A stretch of 64,000 nucleotides of DNA from Saccharibacillus brassicae (GCF_006542275.1 NZ_CP041217.1:4032501-4096500); one strand, 5' to 3'; shown: positions 1-8,702, numbered from the stretch's first letter. Numbers and translations: made by a program. The notes: generated by a model not told the origin, from the sequence alone.

Positions 1-1395
1 CATATCGGAGGCAAGCTGAACCGGCTGGATCAGGACGGTTTCGGCTTTGATCTGGGCCCGTCCATTTTGACCATGCCCCGGGTGTTCGAAGATTTGTTCA
101 CGGCCAGCGGCAAATCAATGCAGGATTATGTGCGGACCGAAAAGCTGGATCATCAATGGCGTTCGTTTTTCCCGGACGGCAATATTATCGATCTGTACGA
201 AGATTTGCGGGAAATGCAGGAGAAGAACACCGTGCTGAGCGAAAAAGACATGCGCGAGTATCAGGATCTGCTGAACTATTCCAAAAAGCTGTACGACATG
301 ACGGATAAAACGTATTTCAAGCATGGCGTCGATTCGACGAGAGAGATCATGAAACATACGACGCTGCTCGGCGCTTTGCGTAATTTCGATCTGTTCTCGA
401 CCGTGCGCGGAGCGATCGACAAACGGATCAGCAACAAGCAGTTCAGCGATATGCTGTCCTACTTTATCAAATATGTCGGTTCGTCGCCTTACGACGCGCC
501 GGCCGTGTTGAACATGATGATCTATATGCAGCATGATCAGGGCGTCTGGTACGTACCCGGCGGGTTGAACAAACTGGCGGACGGTCTGGTGAAGTTGGCC
601 GAAGAAGTCGGCGTCCAGTTCCATCTCGGAACCCCGATCGCCAAGCTGGAGAAGAAGAACGGCGAGATTACGGGAGCGGTGCTGCCGGACGGCACGAAGC
701 TGACCGCGGACTATTACGTTTCCAATATGGAAGTCATTCCGGTGTACGAACGGCTGCTGGAAGAAGACAAAGATTTTGTCGGCAAATTGAAGAAAAAATT
801 CGAACCGGCCAGTTCCGGCCTCGTTATGCATTTGGGCGTCAAGAAGAGTTATCCGCAGCTTCGCCACCACAACTTCTTTTTCGCGGAAAACATGAAGCAG
901 CAGATGCAGTCGATTTTCCATCAGCATAGACTGCCGGACGATCCGGTCATTTATTTGGTCAACGTCAACAAGACGGATCCGTCGCAAGCTCCCGAAGGAC
1001 ACGAGAATATCAAAGTGCTGCCGCATATTCCTTATATTCAAGACGAGAAACCGATTACCGAACAGGAATACGAGCAGTTTGCCGAGCGTACGCTGATGAA
1101 GCTGGAGAGAATGGGTCTGGACGATCTGCGGGCCAACATCGTGACCAAAGACGTCTGGACGCCGGACAAGATCAGACAGATGTACGGCTCGGATCGGGGC
1201 GCTATCTATGGAACGTTGTCCGACCGCAAAAAAAATAAAGGCTTCAAACATCCGAAACAAAGCGAACGGTACAACAACCTGTACTTCGTCGGCGGAACGG
1301 TGAACCCGGGAGGCGGCATGCCGATGGTGACGTTGAGCGGCCAGCTGGTCAGCAAAAAAATCGTGCAAAGAGATTCCGGCCATGCCGGACAATGA
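1..1395 (+). CDS. crtP: 4,4'-diaponeurosporene oxygenase (CrtP-like), 5' partial
   Basis: FAD-dependent amine-oxidase-fold carotenoid oxygenase that oxidises the terminal methyl of 4,4'-diaponeurosporene to the aldehyde in staphyloxanthin-type C30 pathways. The reading frame is open from base 1, so the true start and the GxGxxG dinucleotide-binding turn lie outside the window; about 35 residues are missing compared with the roughly 497-residue staphylococcal protein. Visible motifs recalled from CrtP are DGFGFDLGPSILTMP, YFIKYVGSSPYDAPAVL, and the C-terminal FVGGTVNPGGGMPMVTLSG flavin-binding motif. It matches CrtP better than the paralogue CrtN encoded at 2825. Its end overlaps the aldH start by 14 bases, so the two are probably translationally coupled. 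Membrane-associated by family. Confidence 0.85.
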   Translation, partial: HIGGKLNRLDQDGFGFDLGPSILTMPRVFEDLFTASGKSMQDYVRTEKLDHQWRSFFPDGNIIDLYEDLREMQEKNTVLSEKDMREYQDLLNYSKKLYDMTDKTYFKHGVDSTREIMKHTTLLGALRNFDLFSTVRGAIDKRISNKQFSDMLSYFIKYVGSSPYDAPAVLNMMIYMQHDQGVWYVPGGLNKLADGLVKLAEEVGVQFHLGTPIAKLEKKNGEITGAVLPDGTKLTADYYVSNMEVIPVYERLLEEDKDFVGKLKKKFEPASSGLVMHLGVKKSYPQLRHHNFFFAENMKQQMQSIFHQHRLPDDPVIYLVNVNKTDPSQAPEGHENIKVLPHIPYIQDEKPITEQEYEQFAERTLMKLERMGLDDLRANIVTKDVWTPDKIRQMYGSDRGAIYGTLSDRKKNKGFKHPKQSERYNNLYFVGGTVNPGGGMPMVTLSGQLVSKKIVQRDSGHAGQ

Positions 1396-2779
1396 ACACC
1401 GCCTTCTGGAGACTTTACCGGACAGACAGCGGGCCGAACTTTTGTCCAAAGGAGTTCCTTCGAGCGAGCAGCGCAAAAAACGGCTGATCCAGCTGAAAAA
1501 TATGCTGGTCGAGCACGAAAAAGCGTGGACCGATGCGCTGCATGCCGATTTGGGCAAACCGGCGTTTGAATCTTTTTCATCCGAGCTCGCCGTTCTGTTG
1601 AACGAAATCGATTACGTCTGCAAGCATATCGACAAATGGAATCGGCCCCGGAGATCCCGGCATCTCAAGCTGGGCTATATCCAATCGCTTCACAAAAAAA
1701 GACATCCGCACGGAAGCGTACTTGTGATCGGATCGTGGAATTATCCGGTCCAGCTGACGTTGATGCCGGTCATCGGAGCGATTGCCGGCGGCAACGCCTG
1801 CGTCATCAAACCGTCCGAATCCGCGCCGGCTTCGGCCGAACTGCTCAAACGGCTGATCAATCAACAGTTTCCGCCGGAGCAGCTGTACGTCGTGACCGGA
1901 GATGCGCAGACCGCCAAGCAGCTGACTTCGGCTCCGTTCGACCTGATCTTCTTCACCGGCAGCGGCGGAACGGGCAAAGCGGTAGCCGATCAGGCCGCCA
2001 AGCGGCTGACGCCGGTCATCCTGGAACTGGGCGGGAAAAATCCGTGCATTCTGGACGAAACAGGCTTTTCCGCGGCCGCTGTCCGGGATATCGTCTGGGG
2101 CAAATTTCTGAATGCCGGTCAGACCTGCATCGCGCCGGATACGCTGTATGTCCATCAGTCCGTGTACGAACAGACGCTGGACGAAATTTCCGCGGCGCTG
2201 ACCGCTTTCTACGGCAAGCAGCCTCAGGCAAGCGCGGATTACGGCCGGATCTGTACCGAGAATCATTTTGACAAAGTGTCCGGGTTTATCGGGCAGGGCA
2301 CCGTTCGGCACGGCGGCGCGTCCGATCGCGCCGAACGGTTCGTCGCGCCGACCGTGCTAACGGATATTCAACCGGGCAGCCCGGTGTTGGAAGAAGAGAT
2401 TTTCGGGCCGGTTCTGCCGGTCATTCCGTATGCCGATCTGGAGTCTTTGCTGTCCGGCGGCAGCCTGCAGCGCGATGCGCTCACCGGCTACATGTTCAGT
2501 CAGAACAACGACCGCATTCGGCGGTTCAACGACTATATGCGCTCGTCGACGATCGGCGTCAATCAGGTGATCCATCATGCCGCGAGTCCGCATATCGCGT
2601 TCGGCGGGGTCGGCCGCAGCGGATACGGCGCTTACCACGGCAAAGCCGGGTTTCTGGCGTTCAGTTACGAGAAAACCAACTACCGAACGTATCATTATTT
2701 GCGTTTTCAAGGCAAATTTCCGCCGTATTCCGACACCAACCTGAGCGCGTTGAAAAAGTTAAGAAAATGGCTGCTGTAG
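1382..2779 (+). CDS. aldH: Aldehyde dehydrogenase, likely diaponeurosporenal dehydrogenase
   Basis: Class 3-type aldehyde dehydrogenase of 465 residues, predicted to oxidise 4,4'-diaponeurosporenal to the acid. Family motifs are present: ELGGKNP around residue 216 carrying the general-base Glu, the catalytic Cys in NAGQTC around residue 248, and EEIFGPVLPV near residue 340. The basic, hydrophobic C-terminus (KKLRKWLL) resembles membrane-attached class 3 enzymes. Its start lies inside the end of crtP and crtN follows 45 bases later, so it is in the carotenoid operon. In Staphylococcus aureus the equivalent gene lies far from crtOPQMN (known), whereas here it is inside the operon. Substrate is inferred from context. 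Confidence 0.85.
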   Translation: MPDNEHRLLETLPDRQRAELLSKGVPSSEQRKKRLIQLKNMLVEHEKAWTDALHADLGKPAFESFSSELAVLLNEIDYVCKHIDKWNRPRRSRHLKLGYIQSLHKKRHPHGSVLVIGSWNYPVQLTLMPVIGAIAGGNACVIKPSESAPASAELLKRLINQQFPPEQLYVVTGDAQTAKQLTSAPFDLIFFTGSGGTGKAVADQAAKRLTPVILELGGKNPCILDETGFSAAAVRDIVWGKFLNAGQTCIAPDTLYVHQSVYEQTLDEISAALTAFYGKQPQASADYGRICTENHFDKVSGFIGQGTVRHGGASDRAERFVAPTVLTDIQPGSPVLEEEIFGPVLPVIPYADLESLLSGGSLQRDALTGYMFSQNNDRIRRFNDYMRSSTIGVNQVIHHAASPHIAFGGVGRSGYGAYHGKAGFLAFSYEKTNYRTYHYLRFQGKFPPYSDTNLSALKKLRKWLL

Positions 2780-2824
2780 GAAAAAGCACAAAGCAAATAC
2801 GAGACGGAAATGAGGGTTCTTGGC

Positions 2825-4354
2825 ATGAGTAAAAAGGTCATCGTCATCGGAGGAGGTGTAGCGGGGCTTGCTGCGGCTATCCGGCTGCAGCATGCCGGTT
2901 ACCGGGTAGAGATCTATGAAAAAGGGTCCACGCCCGGCGGCAAAATGAATCGGATCGAACTGGACGGAGGCTACAAATTCGATTTGGGACCGAGCATCGT
3001 CATGATGCCGGAACTGTACCGGGAAATTTTCGAAGTGTGCGGCCGCAATCCAGAGGATTACATTCCGATGGAGCGGCTGGATCCGATTTACCGGGCTTAT
3101 TTTAGCGATATTCCCGACCAGCCGTTCGATATTTCCTCCGACCTCACCAAGCTGACCCAAACGATCGAAGCGATGAGCGAAGAAGATACGGCCGGTTTTT
3201 TCCGATATTTGCATGAGATTTACCAGAAATTCATTATTGCCAAGCGTTACATTTTGCCAAGACCTTTCCGCAAACGGAGCGACTTTTATAACCTGGCGAT
3301 GCTGAAAAAAGCGCTGAAGCTCAAACCGTACGACACCGCGGACAAATTTGTCGGTCGGTATATCAAAAACAAGCGATTGAGACAAATGATCAGTTTTCAA
3401 ACGTTGTATATCGGCATCTCTCCGCTGACCAGCCCTTCTTTTTATACGATGATTCCGATGCTGCAATTTTTGTACGGAGTCTGGTTTATCAAAGGCGGCA
3501 TGTATACGATGGCTTTGTCGATGGAACGGCTGTTCAAAGAGCTCGGCGGAGTCGTTCATTACGGGCAGGACGTGCAGCAGATCTCGATTCAGAACCAACA
3601 AGCGGAAGGAATCGTCGTGGGCGGGCAAAAGATCGCTTCGGATTACGTCGTGTGCAACGCCGATTTCCCGTACGCGATCAAGAATCTGGTGCAGGACAAG
3701 CCTTCCAAAGGCAAACATACCGACAAAAAAGTGGACAGCATGAAATATTCCTGTTCCTGCTTCCTGCTCTATCTCGGCATGGACCGAAAGTACGAAGAAA
3801 TCGAACATGTGCACAATTTTATGTTCAACGAGAACCTCGACCAGAATCTCAAAGATATTTTTGACGGCAAAAAACTGACGAATGCTTCTTTCTACGTGTA
3901 CATCGCTTCGAAAATGGATGCGTCTCTGGCGCCCGAAGGCAAAGAAGGGTTGTATATTCTGATGCCGGTATCGAACGTGGCCGAATCCAAGTACGAATGG
4001 AACGAAGAGACGGTGTCTTATTATCGCGGGTACATCCTGAACGAGTTGAAGAAGATACGCGGTTTTGAAAATATCGAGAACGAGATCGTAGCCGAAACGC
4101 ATACGACGCCGCTGGATTTCAGTTCCAGGTTCAATGCGCATCACGGCGCCGCGTTCGGGCTGCAGCCTATTCTCAAGCAGAGCAACCACTACCGCCCGCA
4201 GAGCAAAGCGAGTGATTGCGAGCACCTGTACTTTACCGGAAGCAGCACGCATCCCGGCGCCGGCGTCCCGATCGTGCTTCTGTCGGCCCGCATCGCTGCC
4301 CAGGAATTGATCCAGGACGATACGGGCAATCTCTTCGATTATTCGGTGCAATGA
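2825..4354 (+). CDS. crtN: 4,4'-diapophytoene (dehydrosqualene) desaturase
   Basis: FAD-dependent desaturase of 509 residues converting 4,4'-diapophytoene to yellow 4,4'-diaponeurosporene. The N-terminal Rossmann motif VIGGGVAGLAAAIRL begins at about residue 6, and the conserved FSSRF/GLQP region and STHPGAGVPIVLLSA motif are near the C-terminus. Residues such as IVMMPELYREIFEVCG and FIKGGMYTMA match staphylococcal CrtN rather than CrtP. An upstream in-frame ATG at 2810 exists, but GAGGG at 2812-2816 sits eight bases before the ATG at 2825, which I prefer. No crtM (dehydrosqualene synthase) is visible; it may precede the window. Confidence 0.88.
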   Translation: MSKKVIVIGGGVAGLAAAIRLQHAGYRVEIYEKGSTPGGKMNRIELDGGYKFDLGPSIVMMPELYREIFEVCGRNPEDYIPMERLDPIYRAYFSDIPDQPFDISSDLTKLTQTIEAMSEEDTAGFFRYLHEIYQKFIIAKRYILPRPFRKRSDFYNLAMLKKALKLKPYDTADKFVGRYIKNKRLRQMISFQTLYIGISPLTSPSFYTMIPMLQFLYGVWFIKGGMYTMALSMERLFKELGGVVHYGQDVQQISIQNQQAEGIVVGGQKIASDYVVCNADFPYAIKNLVQDKPSKGKHTDKKVDSMKYSCSCFLLYLGMDRKYEEIEHVHNFMFNENLDQNLKDIFDGKKLTNASFYVYIASKMDASLAPEGKEGLYILMPVSNVAESKYEWNEETVSYYRGYILNELKKIRGFENIENEIVAETHTTPLDFSSRFNAHHGAAFGLQPILKQSNHYRPQSKASDCEHLYFTGSSTHPGAGVPIVLLSARIAAQELIQDDTGNLFDYSVQ

Positions 4355-4388
4355 AGAAGAGGATAATGAGGAACAAGGATAAAGAAAG

Positions 4389-5510
4389 GTGGGGAAAATC
4401 ATAACGGTTGTGGACCTTATCAAACTTGGGATCGGACTTGCGGCAGTCTTGGCCGGCTTCCTCGTGTTCCGGTCGCTGCCGGTGCCGGCGTCTTCTTCCT
4501 CCGGTGCCGCGTCCGGCCTGCCGTTTCTGTCCATTATCGTGCCGGCCAGAAATGAAGCGGGCCGCATCGTGCCGCTGCTGAAATCGCTGCAGGAGCAGCG
4601 GTTCACCGCATTCGAGATTCTCGTCGTGGACGACGACTCGTCCGACGGGACCGCCGCCATCGCGGCAAGCTACGGAGCGACTGTGCTGCGCAACAAGGGG
4701 TCGGGCAAATCGTCCGCCTGCTGGTACGGCGCCGAACAGGCCCAAGGAAGCTGGTTATTGTTTTTGGACGCCGATACCCGGTTCGAAAGCGCGGACGGAT
4801 TAAGCCATCTGCTGCATTTTTATCGGGAAAAAGGAGCCAGAGGCATTACCGCGCTCCAGCCTTTTCATACGGTGGAGCGCTTGTACGAATACATCTCTAT
4901 CGTGTTCAACATCATCGTCGTGGTCGGCATGAACCTGTTTACGGTATGGGGATCGCGCTTCAAAACGGCCGGTTCGTTCGGCCCGTGCATTTTATGCAAT
5001 CGCGACGATTACTTCGTGTCCGGCGGGCATAAAAAAATCGAAGGCGCCATCATGGACGATCTGGCGCTGGGCGAAGCGTTTCTGGAACAGGATCTTCCTG
5101 TTCGCTGCCTCGGCGGCAAAGGCATTCTGTCTTTCCGCATGTACCCGGAAGGTGTCGGCAGCCTGATCGAAGGTTGGTGTAAAAGCTTTGCCGTCGGGTC
5201 CAAATCGACGCATCCGGCCGTCATGCTGCTGGTCATCTTCTGGATTGCCGGCAGTTTTATCTCTGCCGCCGCCCTGATCTCGGCCTTCATGGCATGGAAT
5301 CCGCTCGCGATCGCGCTCAGCGCGGGCTTGTATATCCTGTATGCGGTCCAGAGCGCCGCGTTTGCGGGCAGGATCGGCAATTTCCACAAAGCGGTGTTTG
5401 CGGTCCATCCGATTTGGTTTGCGTTTTTCGCAGGCATCTATTTGTATTCCTTTATCCGCGTGAACGTTTTCCATTCCGTGAGTTGGAAAGGGCGCAAGAT
5501 CAAGGTGTGA
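4389..5510 (+). CDS. crtQ: Family 2 glycosyltransferase of carotenoid pathway (CrtQ-like)
   Basis: Membrane glycosyltransferase of 373 residues. An N-terminal signal-anchor (residues 7-25) is followed by a GT2 domain with LSIIVPARNEAGRI, VVDDDSSDGT and FLDADTRF, the nucleotide-sugar and metal-binding Asp motifs, then two to three C-terminal membrane segments (residues about 280-350). In staphyloxanthin synthesis CrtQ esterifies glucose to diaponeurosporenoate. The residues VVGMNLFTV, FGPCILCNRDDYF and SFRMYPEGVGSLIEGW agree with that family. Start is GTG at 4389, preceded by AAAGAAAGG. No CrtO-type acyltransferase follows, so the end product could be a glycosylated rather than acylated carotenoid, unless crtO is upstream. 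Confidence 0.82.
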   Translation: MGKIITVVDLIKLGIGLAAVLAGFLVFRSLPVPASSSSGAASGLPFLSIIVPARNEAGRIVPLLKSLQEQRFTAFEILVVDDDSSDGTAAIAASYGATVLRNKGSGKSSACWYGAEQAQGSWLLFLDADTRFESADGLSHLLHFYREKGARGITALQPFHTVERLYEYISIVFNIIVVVGMNLFTVWGSRFKTAGSFGPCILCNRDDYFVSGGHKKIEGAIMDDLALGEAFLEQDLPVRCLGGKGILSFRMYPEGVGSLIEGWCKSFAVGSKSTHPAVMLLVIFWIAGSFISAAALISAFMAWNPLAIALSAGLYILYAVQSAAFAGRIGNFHKAVFAVHPIWFAFFAGIYLYSFIRVNVFHSVSWKGRKIKV

Positions 5511-5571
5511 ATGCCGTAGGGGCGGCCGGTGTATACGGTGTGCAGCGCGTACGGCGTGTGTGGTTAAGGTT

Positions 5572-5813
5572 AAGGCTCCTTTGGGAGCCTTCAGGCTGTC
5601 GAGAAAGTCCTATACGTAGGAGAAGCTTGTCGACTGCGGGAGAAATTCGTTCCGGTCGCGTGTTGAAATCAGGAAAAAGGATCAAATTTGAATGGGATTT
5701 TCCTGATTTCAAAGGCGAACGCTGGCGCTCCTACACTGAATTTCTCCCTCCGCCTCCTTATTTTGTTCAGAATCAGACTTTCTCGACACGTTGAAGGCTC
5801 CTTTGGGAGCCTT
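5572..5813. repeat. Nested inverted-repeat element flanked by 20-bp direct repeats
   Basis: A MITE-like or REP-like structure. Three perfect nested arms are visible: 13 bp at 5597-5609 with 5776-5788, 11 bp at 5638-5648 with 5738-5748, and 15 bp at 5663-5677 with 5698-5712. Outside these lies a 20-bp hairpin sequence (AAGGCTCC..GGAGCCTT) present as exact direct copies at 5572-5591 and 5794-5813; only the right copy has a T-run. No transposase is present. Either an insertion duplicated the terminator, or the hairpins are part of the repeat unit. Confidence 0.6.
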
Positions 5814-5820
5814 TTTTCTT
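5794..5820 (+). terminator. Rho-independent terminator of the carotenoid operon
   Basis: An eight-base-pair stem (AAGGCTCC with GGAGCCTT, four-base loop) is followed by six T residues. An identical hairpin without a T-run is at 5572-5591. Confidence 0.75.
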
Positions 5821-6120
5821 GTTTGGGGAATGAGGTGAGGAATGAGTTAAGGGGTGAGCAAGATGACTGATCCTCTTCAGAACGTCATCCAACTCCAGCC
5901 AACAGCCAACTCCCGGAAATAGCTGCGCCAATCCATCTAATTTGCCGAAAAGACTTCTTTTGTACGAATACCTGCCATAGTCTAGCTAATCCGCTGTATG
6001 TTATGTTTTTCTTGAGATGAGCTTGAACATAGATGGATCTGTGCAGTTATTCGCGGTTTCCGGTAAGCCGTTCAGGCATGCATTGGGAAAAGCCAGAGGT
6101 GAGCATATCCCGAATTTTTC
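5821..6120. other. Intergenic stretch without recognised gene
   Basis: About 300 bases between the repeat element and the small minus-strand gene. Short open frames exist on both strands, but none has a convincing ribosome site or protein-like composition. I see no tRNA, riboswitch or clear promoter here. Confidence 0.5.
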
Positions 6121-6125
6121 GCATA

Positions 6126-6172
6126 AAAAAAACGCCCGCAGAGGCATGCAATTGTTGGCTGCCGGGGCGCTT
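6126..6172 (-). terminator. Terminator of small minus-strand gene
   Basis: On the minus strand a bulged stem CGCCCCGGCAG pairs with CTGCGGGCG and is followed by a run of eight T residues (A-run at about 6126-6133 on the plus strand). It lies directly after the stop of the small gene at 6174. Confidence 0.6.
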
Positions 6173-6173
6173 G

Positions 6174-6365
6174 TTACGTCGTTTTCTTTTTCCAGATGCG
6201 TTTGACCGCCCAATGCGGCAGGGTGACGATTTCTTGATCGACATGAATATCGAACATCGACGAGTTTTTGGGATTCAGCGTGCAGACCCCTTCGTAAAAC
6301 TCGCCGCTGATGGCGTGTAAGCGGACAGGCAGCGAAATTTGGATGGCTTGGTTCAAATTGATCAA
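6174..6365 (-). CDS. Small hypothetical protein
   Basis: A short protein of about 63 residues that I do not recognise. It looks like a real coding sequence: a perfect GGAGGAG ribosome site lies nine bases before a TTG start at 6365, and the frame ends just before a terminator. The longer frame beginning at 6386 would start inside the ribosome site, so I rejected that start. The product is a mix of beta-type hydrophobic alternation (AIQISLPVRLHAI, FDIHVDQEIVTLP) ending in a basic tail (KRIWKKKTT). No membrane segment or signal peptide is seen. Confidence 0.5.
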   Translation of the reverse strand: MINLNQAIQISLPVRLHAISGEFYEGVCTLNPKNSSMFDIHVDQEIVTLPHWAVKRIWKKKTT

Positions 6366-6550
6366 AATGATGTTCTCCTCCTGCAAATTCGTAATGGCTA
6401 AGTATACATACCACCAATTTTACAAAAGGAAACAAATTCCCAGTTCTGTTCGCGTTTTTTATTTACGGATTCGAGCTATGGTAAAATAAAGATCAAAACG
6501 ATTCGATAGGAGCTGGATGCCGGACCATGAACAAAGGGAGCGAATATGCG

Positions 6551-7459
6551 ATGGCGCACAAGCGGGAGCGGGCGCAGGAAGAGACGGTACGGCTGGCCCG
6601 ACTGATCGATGCCCATATGAAGCGGGACGGAACGGCCGCCGCACGTATTCCGGGCGTCTATTTTAACCGGTACTCGCAGGAAGAACCGTCCGCTTACCTG
6701 CATACGATGTATTGGCCGACCGTGGGCATCGCGGCGCAGGGCAAAAAGATCATCCGGATCGGCGAAGAAACGGTCGAATATGAAGGAGCCCGGCTGCTCG
6801 TCGCGCCGGTCGCGCTCCCGGTGGCGATTCGGACCGTGCAGGCAAGTCCGTCCGAACCTTTTCTGGCCGTCGGCCTCTATCTCGATCCGCAGAAGATCGC
6901 GGCTCTGGTGCCAAGCGTGTACCCGGACGGCCTGCCGAATATCGAACGGCGCAGCCCGAGCTACGCGCTGGAAGCCGAACCGGCGCTCATCGGAGCCATG
7001 TCCCGCCTCGTCTCGTGCCTGGACGACGCCGTCGACGACGAGCTGCTGATCTCGCTGGCCGAGAACGAAATCTTTATCCGCCTGCTGCGCAGTCCGATCG
7101 GCGTCTACGTGGCGGAGACGGTGCTGGCCGGATCGAGCGTCCAGCGCGTCGCCAAAGCGATCGACTGGCTGCGGAACCATTATGCGGAATCGTTCAAAAT
7201 CGCGGAACTCGCGGACAGGGTCCATTTGAGCGAATCGTCGTTTCGCGAACATTTCAAATCGGTCACCGGCGTCAGCCCGCTGCAATACCAGAAAGCGCTT
7301 CGCCTTCAGGAAGCGCGGCGGCTGATGCTGTCCGGCGAAAAGGACGCGCTGACCGCCTGCCGGTTGGTCGGCTACATCAGCGATTCGCAGTTCAGCCGCG
7401 ATTACAGCCGCTTTTTTGGCAGTCCGCCCAGTCGGGACATCGCCAAATGGAGATCGTAA
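6551..7459 (+). CDS. AraC family regulator with AraC_N domain
   Basis: Transcription regulator of about 302 residues. The N-terminal part (about residues 15-165: PGVYFNRYSQEEPS, MYWPTVGIAAQGKKIIRIG) matches the AraC-type N-terminal domain of PF06719; the C-terminal part holds two helix-turn-helix motifs (FKIAELADRVHLSESSFREHFKSVTG and a second beginning ALTACRLVGY). Starts at 6527 and 6551 are both possible; GGGAG ten bases before 6551 favours the latter. The next gene is a dehydrogenase-like protein, a usual partner for this regulator class, and an inverted repeat at 7537-7590 lies between them. Confidence 0.85.
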   Translation: MAHKRERAQEETVRLARLIDAHMKRDGTAAARIPGVYFNRYSQEEPSAYLHTMYWPTVGIAAQGKKIIRIGEETVEYEGARLLVAPVALPVAIRTVQASPSEPFLAVGLYLDPQKIAALVPSVYPDGLPNIERRSPSYALEAEPALIGAMSRLVSCLDDAVDDELLISLAENEIFIRLLRSPIGVYVAETVLAGSSVQRVAKAIDWLRNHYAESFKIAELADRVHLSESSFREHFKSVTGVSPLQYQKALRLQEARRLMLSGEKDALTACRLVGYISDSQFSRDYSRFFGSPPSRDIAKWRS

Positions 7460-7536
7460 GCGCCGCGCGCAGACGCCCCGAATCGGGCAAGAAGCGGCGC
7501 GGAACGGTCAATCGTGGCCTCGTTTTTCCTTCTATA

Positions 7537-7590
7537 GTAAGAACAAGCTCAAATCGTTCGTGCGGTTTGTCCAAAAAAGCTTGTTCATAC
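7537..7590. promoter_or_regulatory. Inverted repeat upstream of SDR gene, possible operator
   Basis: Arms of 13 bases (GTAAGAACAAGCT at 7537-7549 and AGCTTGTTCATAC at 7578-7590) are complementary with one mismatch and enclose 28 bases. The right arm ends just before the AGGAGG ribosome site of the following gene. It may bind the AraC regulator encoded upstream or form a leader hairpin. Confidence 0.4.
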
Positions 7591-7604
7591 TAGGAGGATA
7601 TATA

Positions 7605-8570
7605 ATGCGTGTGTTGGTTACGGGAGCAAGCGGATTTATCGGGTCGGCCGTCGTACGGGAACTGCTCGGCAGCGGACATGAAGTCGTCGGGCTCGTTCGT
7701 TCGCGGGAGGCGGCGCAGCGGCTTGAAGGCATCGGCGCGGCGGCGGTCCGGGGTTCGGTCGAACGGACGGACGTGCTGCGCCAAGCGGCAGACGGAATGG
7801 ATGCGGTCATCCATACGGCTTTTTTCCATAAATTTACGCATGCGGGGTTGTCGACGCGGCTGCGGATTGCGCTCGGGGGCCGTCCGCGGCAGGCGCCCGC
7901 GCGCTTCATGGCGGCCGCGATCAACGCGGAGCGGCGCGCGATCGGGATCTTCGGCGCGGCGCTGTCTGCCAAGCAGGGAGCGCTTGTGATCGCCATGCCG
8001 ACGATGACGCTTGCTCCGGGGCGGCTGGCGACCGAAGAAGACTTCGCGGACCCCGGTTCGGTCGGCGGCGGCCGAGCGGCGTCGGAACAAGCGCTGTTGG
8101 CGCAGGCGGAACGCGGCATCCGGGCTTCGATCGTGCGCCTGCCGCCTATCGTGTACGGCCGGGAAGACCGGAGCGGCCTGCTGCCTTCGTTGATATCGAT
8201 CGCCAAGCGGACCGGGTCGGCGGCGTACATCGGAGACGGACATAATCGTTGGCCGTCCGTGCATCGGCTGGATGCGGCGCGGCTGTTCCGCTTGGCCGCG
8301 GAGCAGGGAGCTGCAGGCGCGAGGTACCATGCGATCGCCGACGAAGGCATGGCTTTTGCGGAGCTTGCCGAAGCGATCGGCCGGGAGATCGGCCGGCCGG
8401 CGCAATCGATTGGCGCGAATCAGGCCGCGGCGCATTTCGGTTGGCTGGGCCCTTTTGCGGCGGCCGACAATCCCGTATCGGCCGAGCTTACGAGCGGAAG
8501 GCTGGGCTGGGAGCCGATGCAGCGCAGCCTGACGGACGAGCTGAAGCAGGGATACGATTTCGGCGCGTGA
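7605..8570 (+). CDS. NAD-dependent epimerase/dehydratase-like (extended SDR) protein
   Basis: Protein of 321 residues beginning MRVLVTGASGFIGSAVVREL, the N-terminal GxxGxxG cofactor motif of the extended SDR/NAD-dependent epimerase family. A central region (residues about 130-195) contains substrate-loop-type sequence and GRAASEQALLAQ in place of the usual YxxxK, so the catalytic Tyr seems to be missing; it may therefore bind NAD(P)H without classical chemistry. The ATG at 7605 follows AGGAGG at 7592-7597; an in-frame extension upstream is not supported. It is co-oriented with the AraC gene and probably regulated by it. The substrate is unknown. Confidence 0.8.
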   Translation: MRVLVTGASGFIGSAVVRELLGSGHEVVGLVRSREAAQRLEGIGAAAVRGSVERTDVLRQAADGMDAVIHTAFFHKFTHAGLSTRLRIALGGRPRQAPARFMAAAINAERRAIGIFGAALSAKQGALVIAMPTMTLAPGRLATEEDFADPGSVGGGRAASEQALLAQAERGIRASIVRLPPIVYGREDRSGLLPSLISIAKRTGSAAYIGDGHNRWPSVHRLDAARLFRLAAEQGAAGARYHAIADEGMAFAELAEAIGREIGRPAQSIGANQAAAHFGWLGPFAAADNPVSAELTSGRLGWEPMQRSLTDELKQGYDFGA

Positions 8571-8585
8571 GAGACGCGCGAAAAA

Positions 8586-8662
8586 GGCTCGTAACGGGCT
8601 CATAACGGCCTCATAACGGGCTCATAACGGGCTCGTAAAGGGCTCGTAAAAGGCTCGTAAAG
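8586..8662. repeat. Seven tandem copies of an 11-bp repeat
   Basis: Seven consecutive units of GGCTCRTAAMG (period exactly 11) run from just after the SDR stop codon to the terminator. Units differ at one to three positions. Eleven bases is about one DNA helical turn. Confidence 0.85.
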
Positions 8663-8700
8663 CCGGCCGAGCGTCCGAACTTCGGACGCCGGCCTCTTTT
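8661..8700 (+). terminator. Terminator after SDR gene
   Basis: A GC-rich hairpin with core arms GCGTCCGAA and TTCGGACGC, flanked by GGCC/GGCC pairing and followed by TTTT. It lies between the 11-bp and 18-bp tandem repeats. Confidence 0.65.
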
Positions 8701-8702
8701 AG

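Noticed and set aside
2759..4660. 633-codon minus-strand frame over crtN and crtQ
   Set aside because: Shadow of the carotenoid genes; no motif and no ribosome site.
6001..6435. 144-codon minus-strand frame overlapping the small gene at 6174
   Set aside because: No ribosome site, composition not protein-like; the other frame has GGAGGAG and a terminator.
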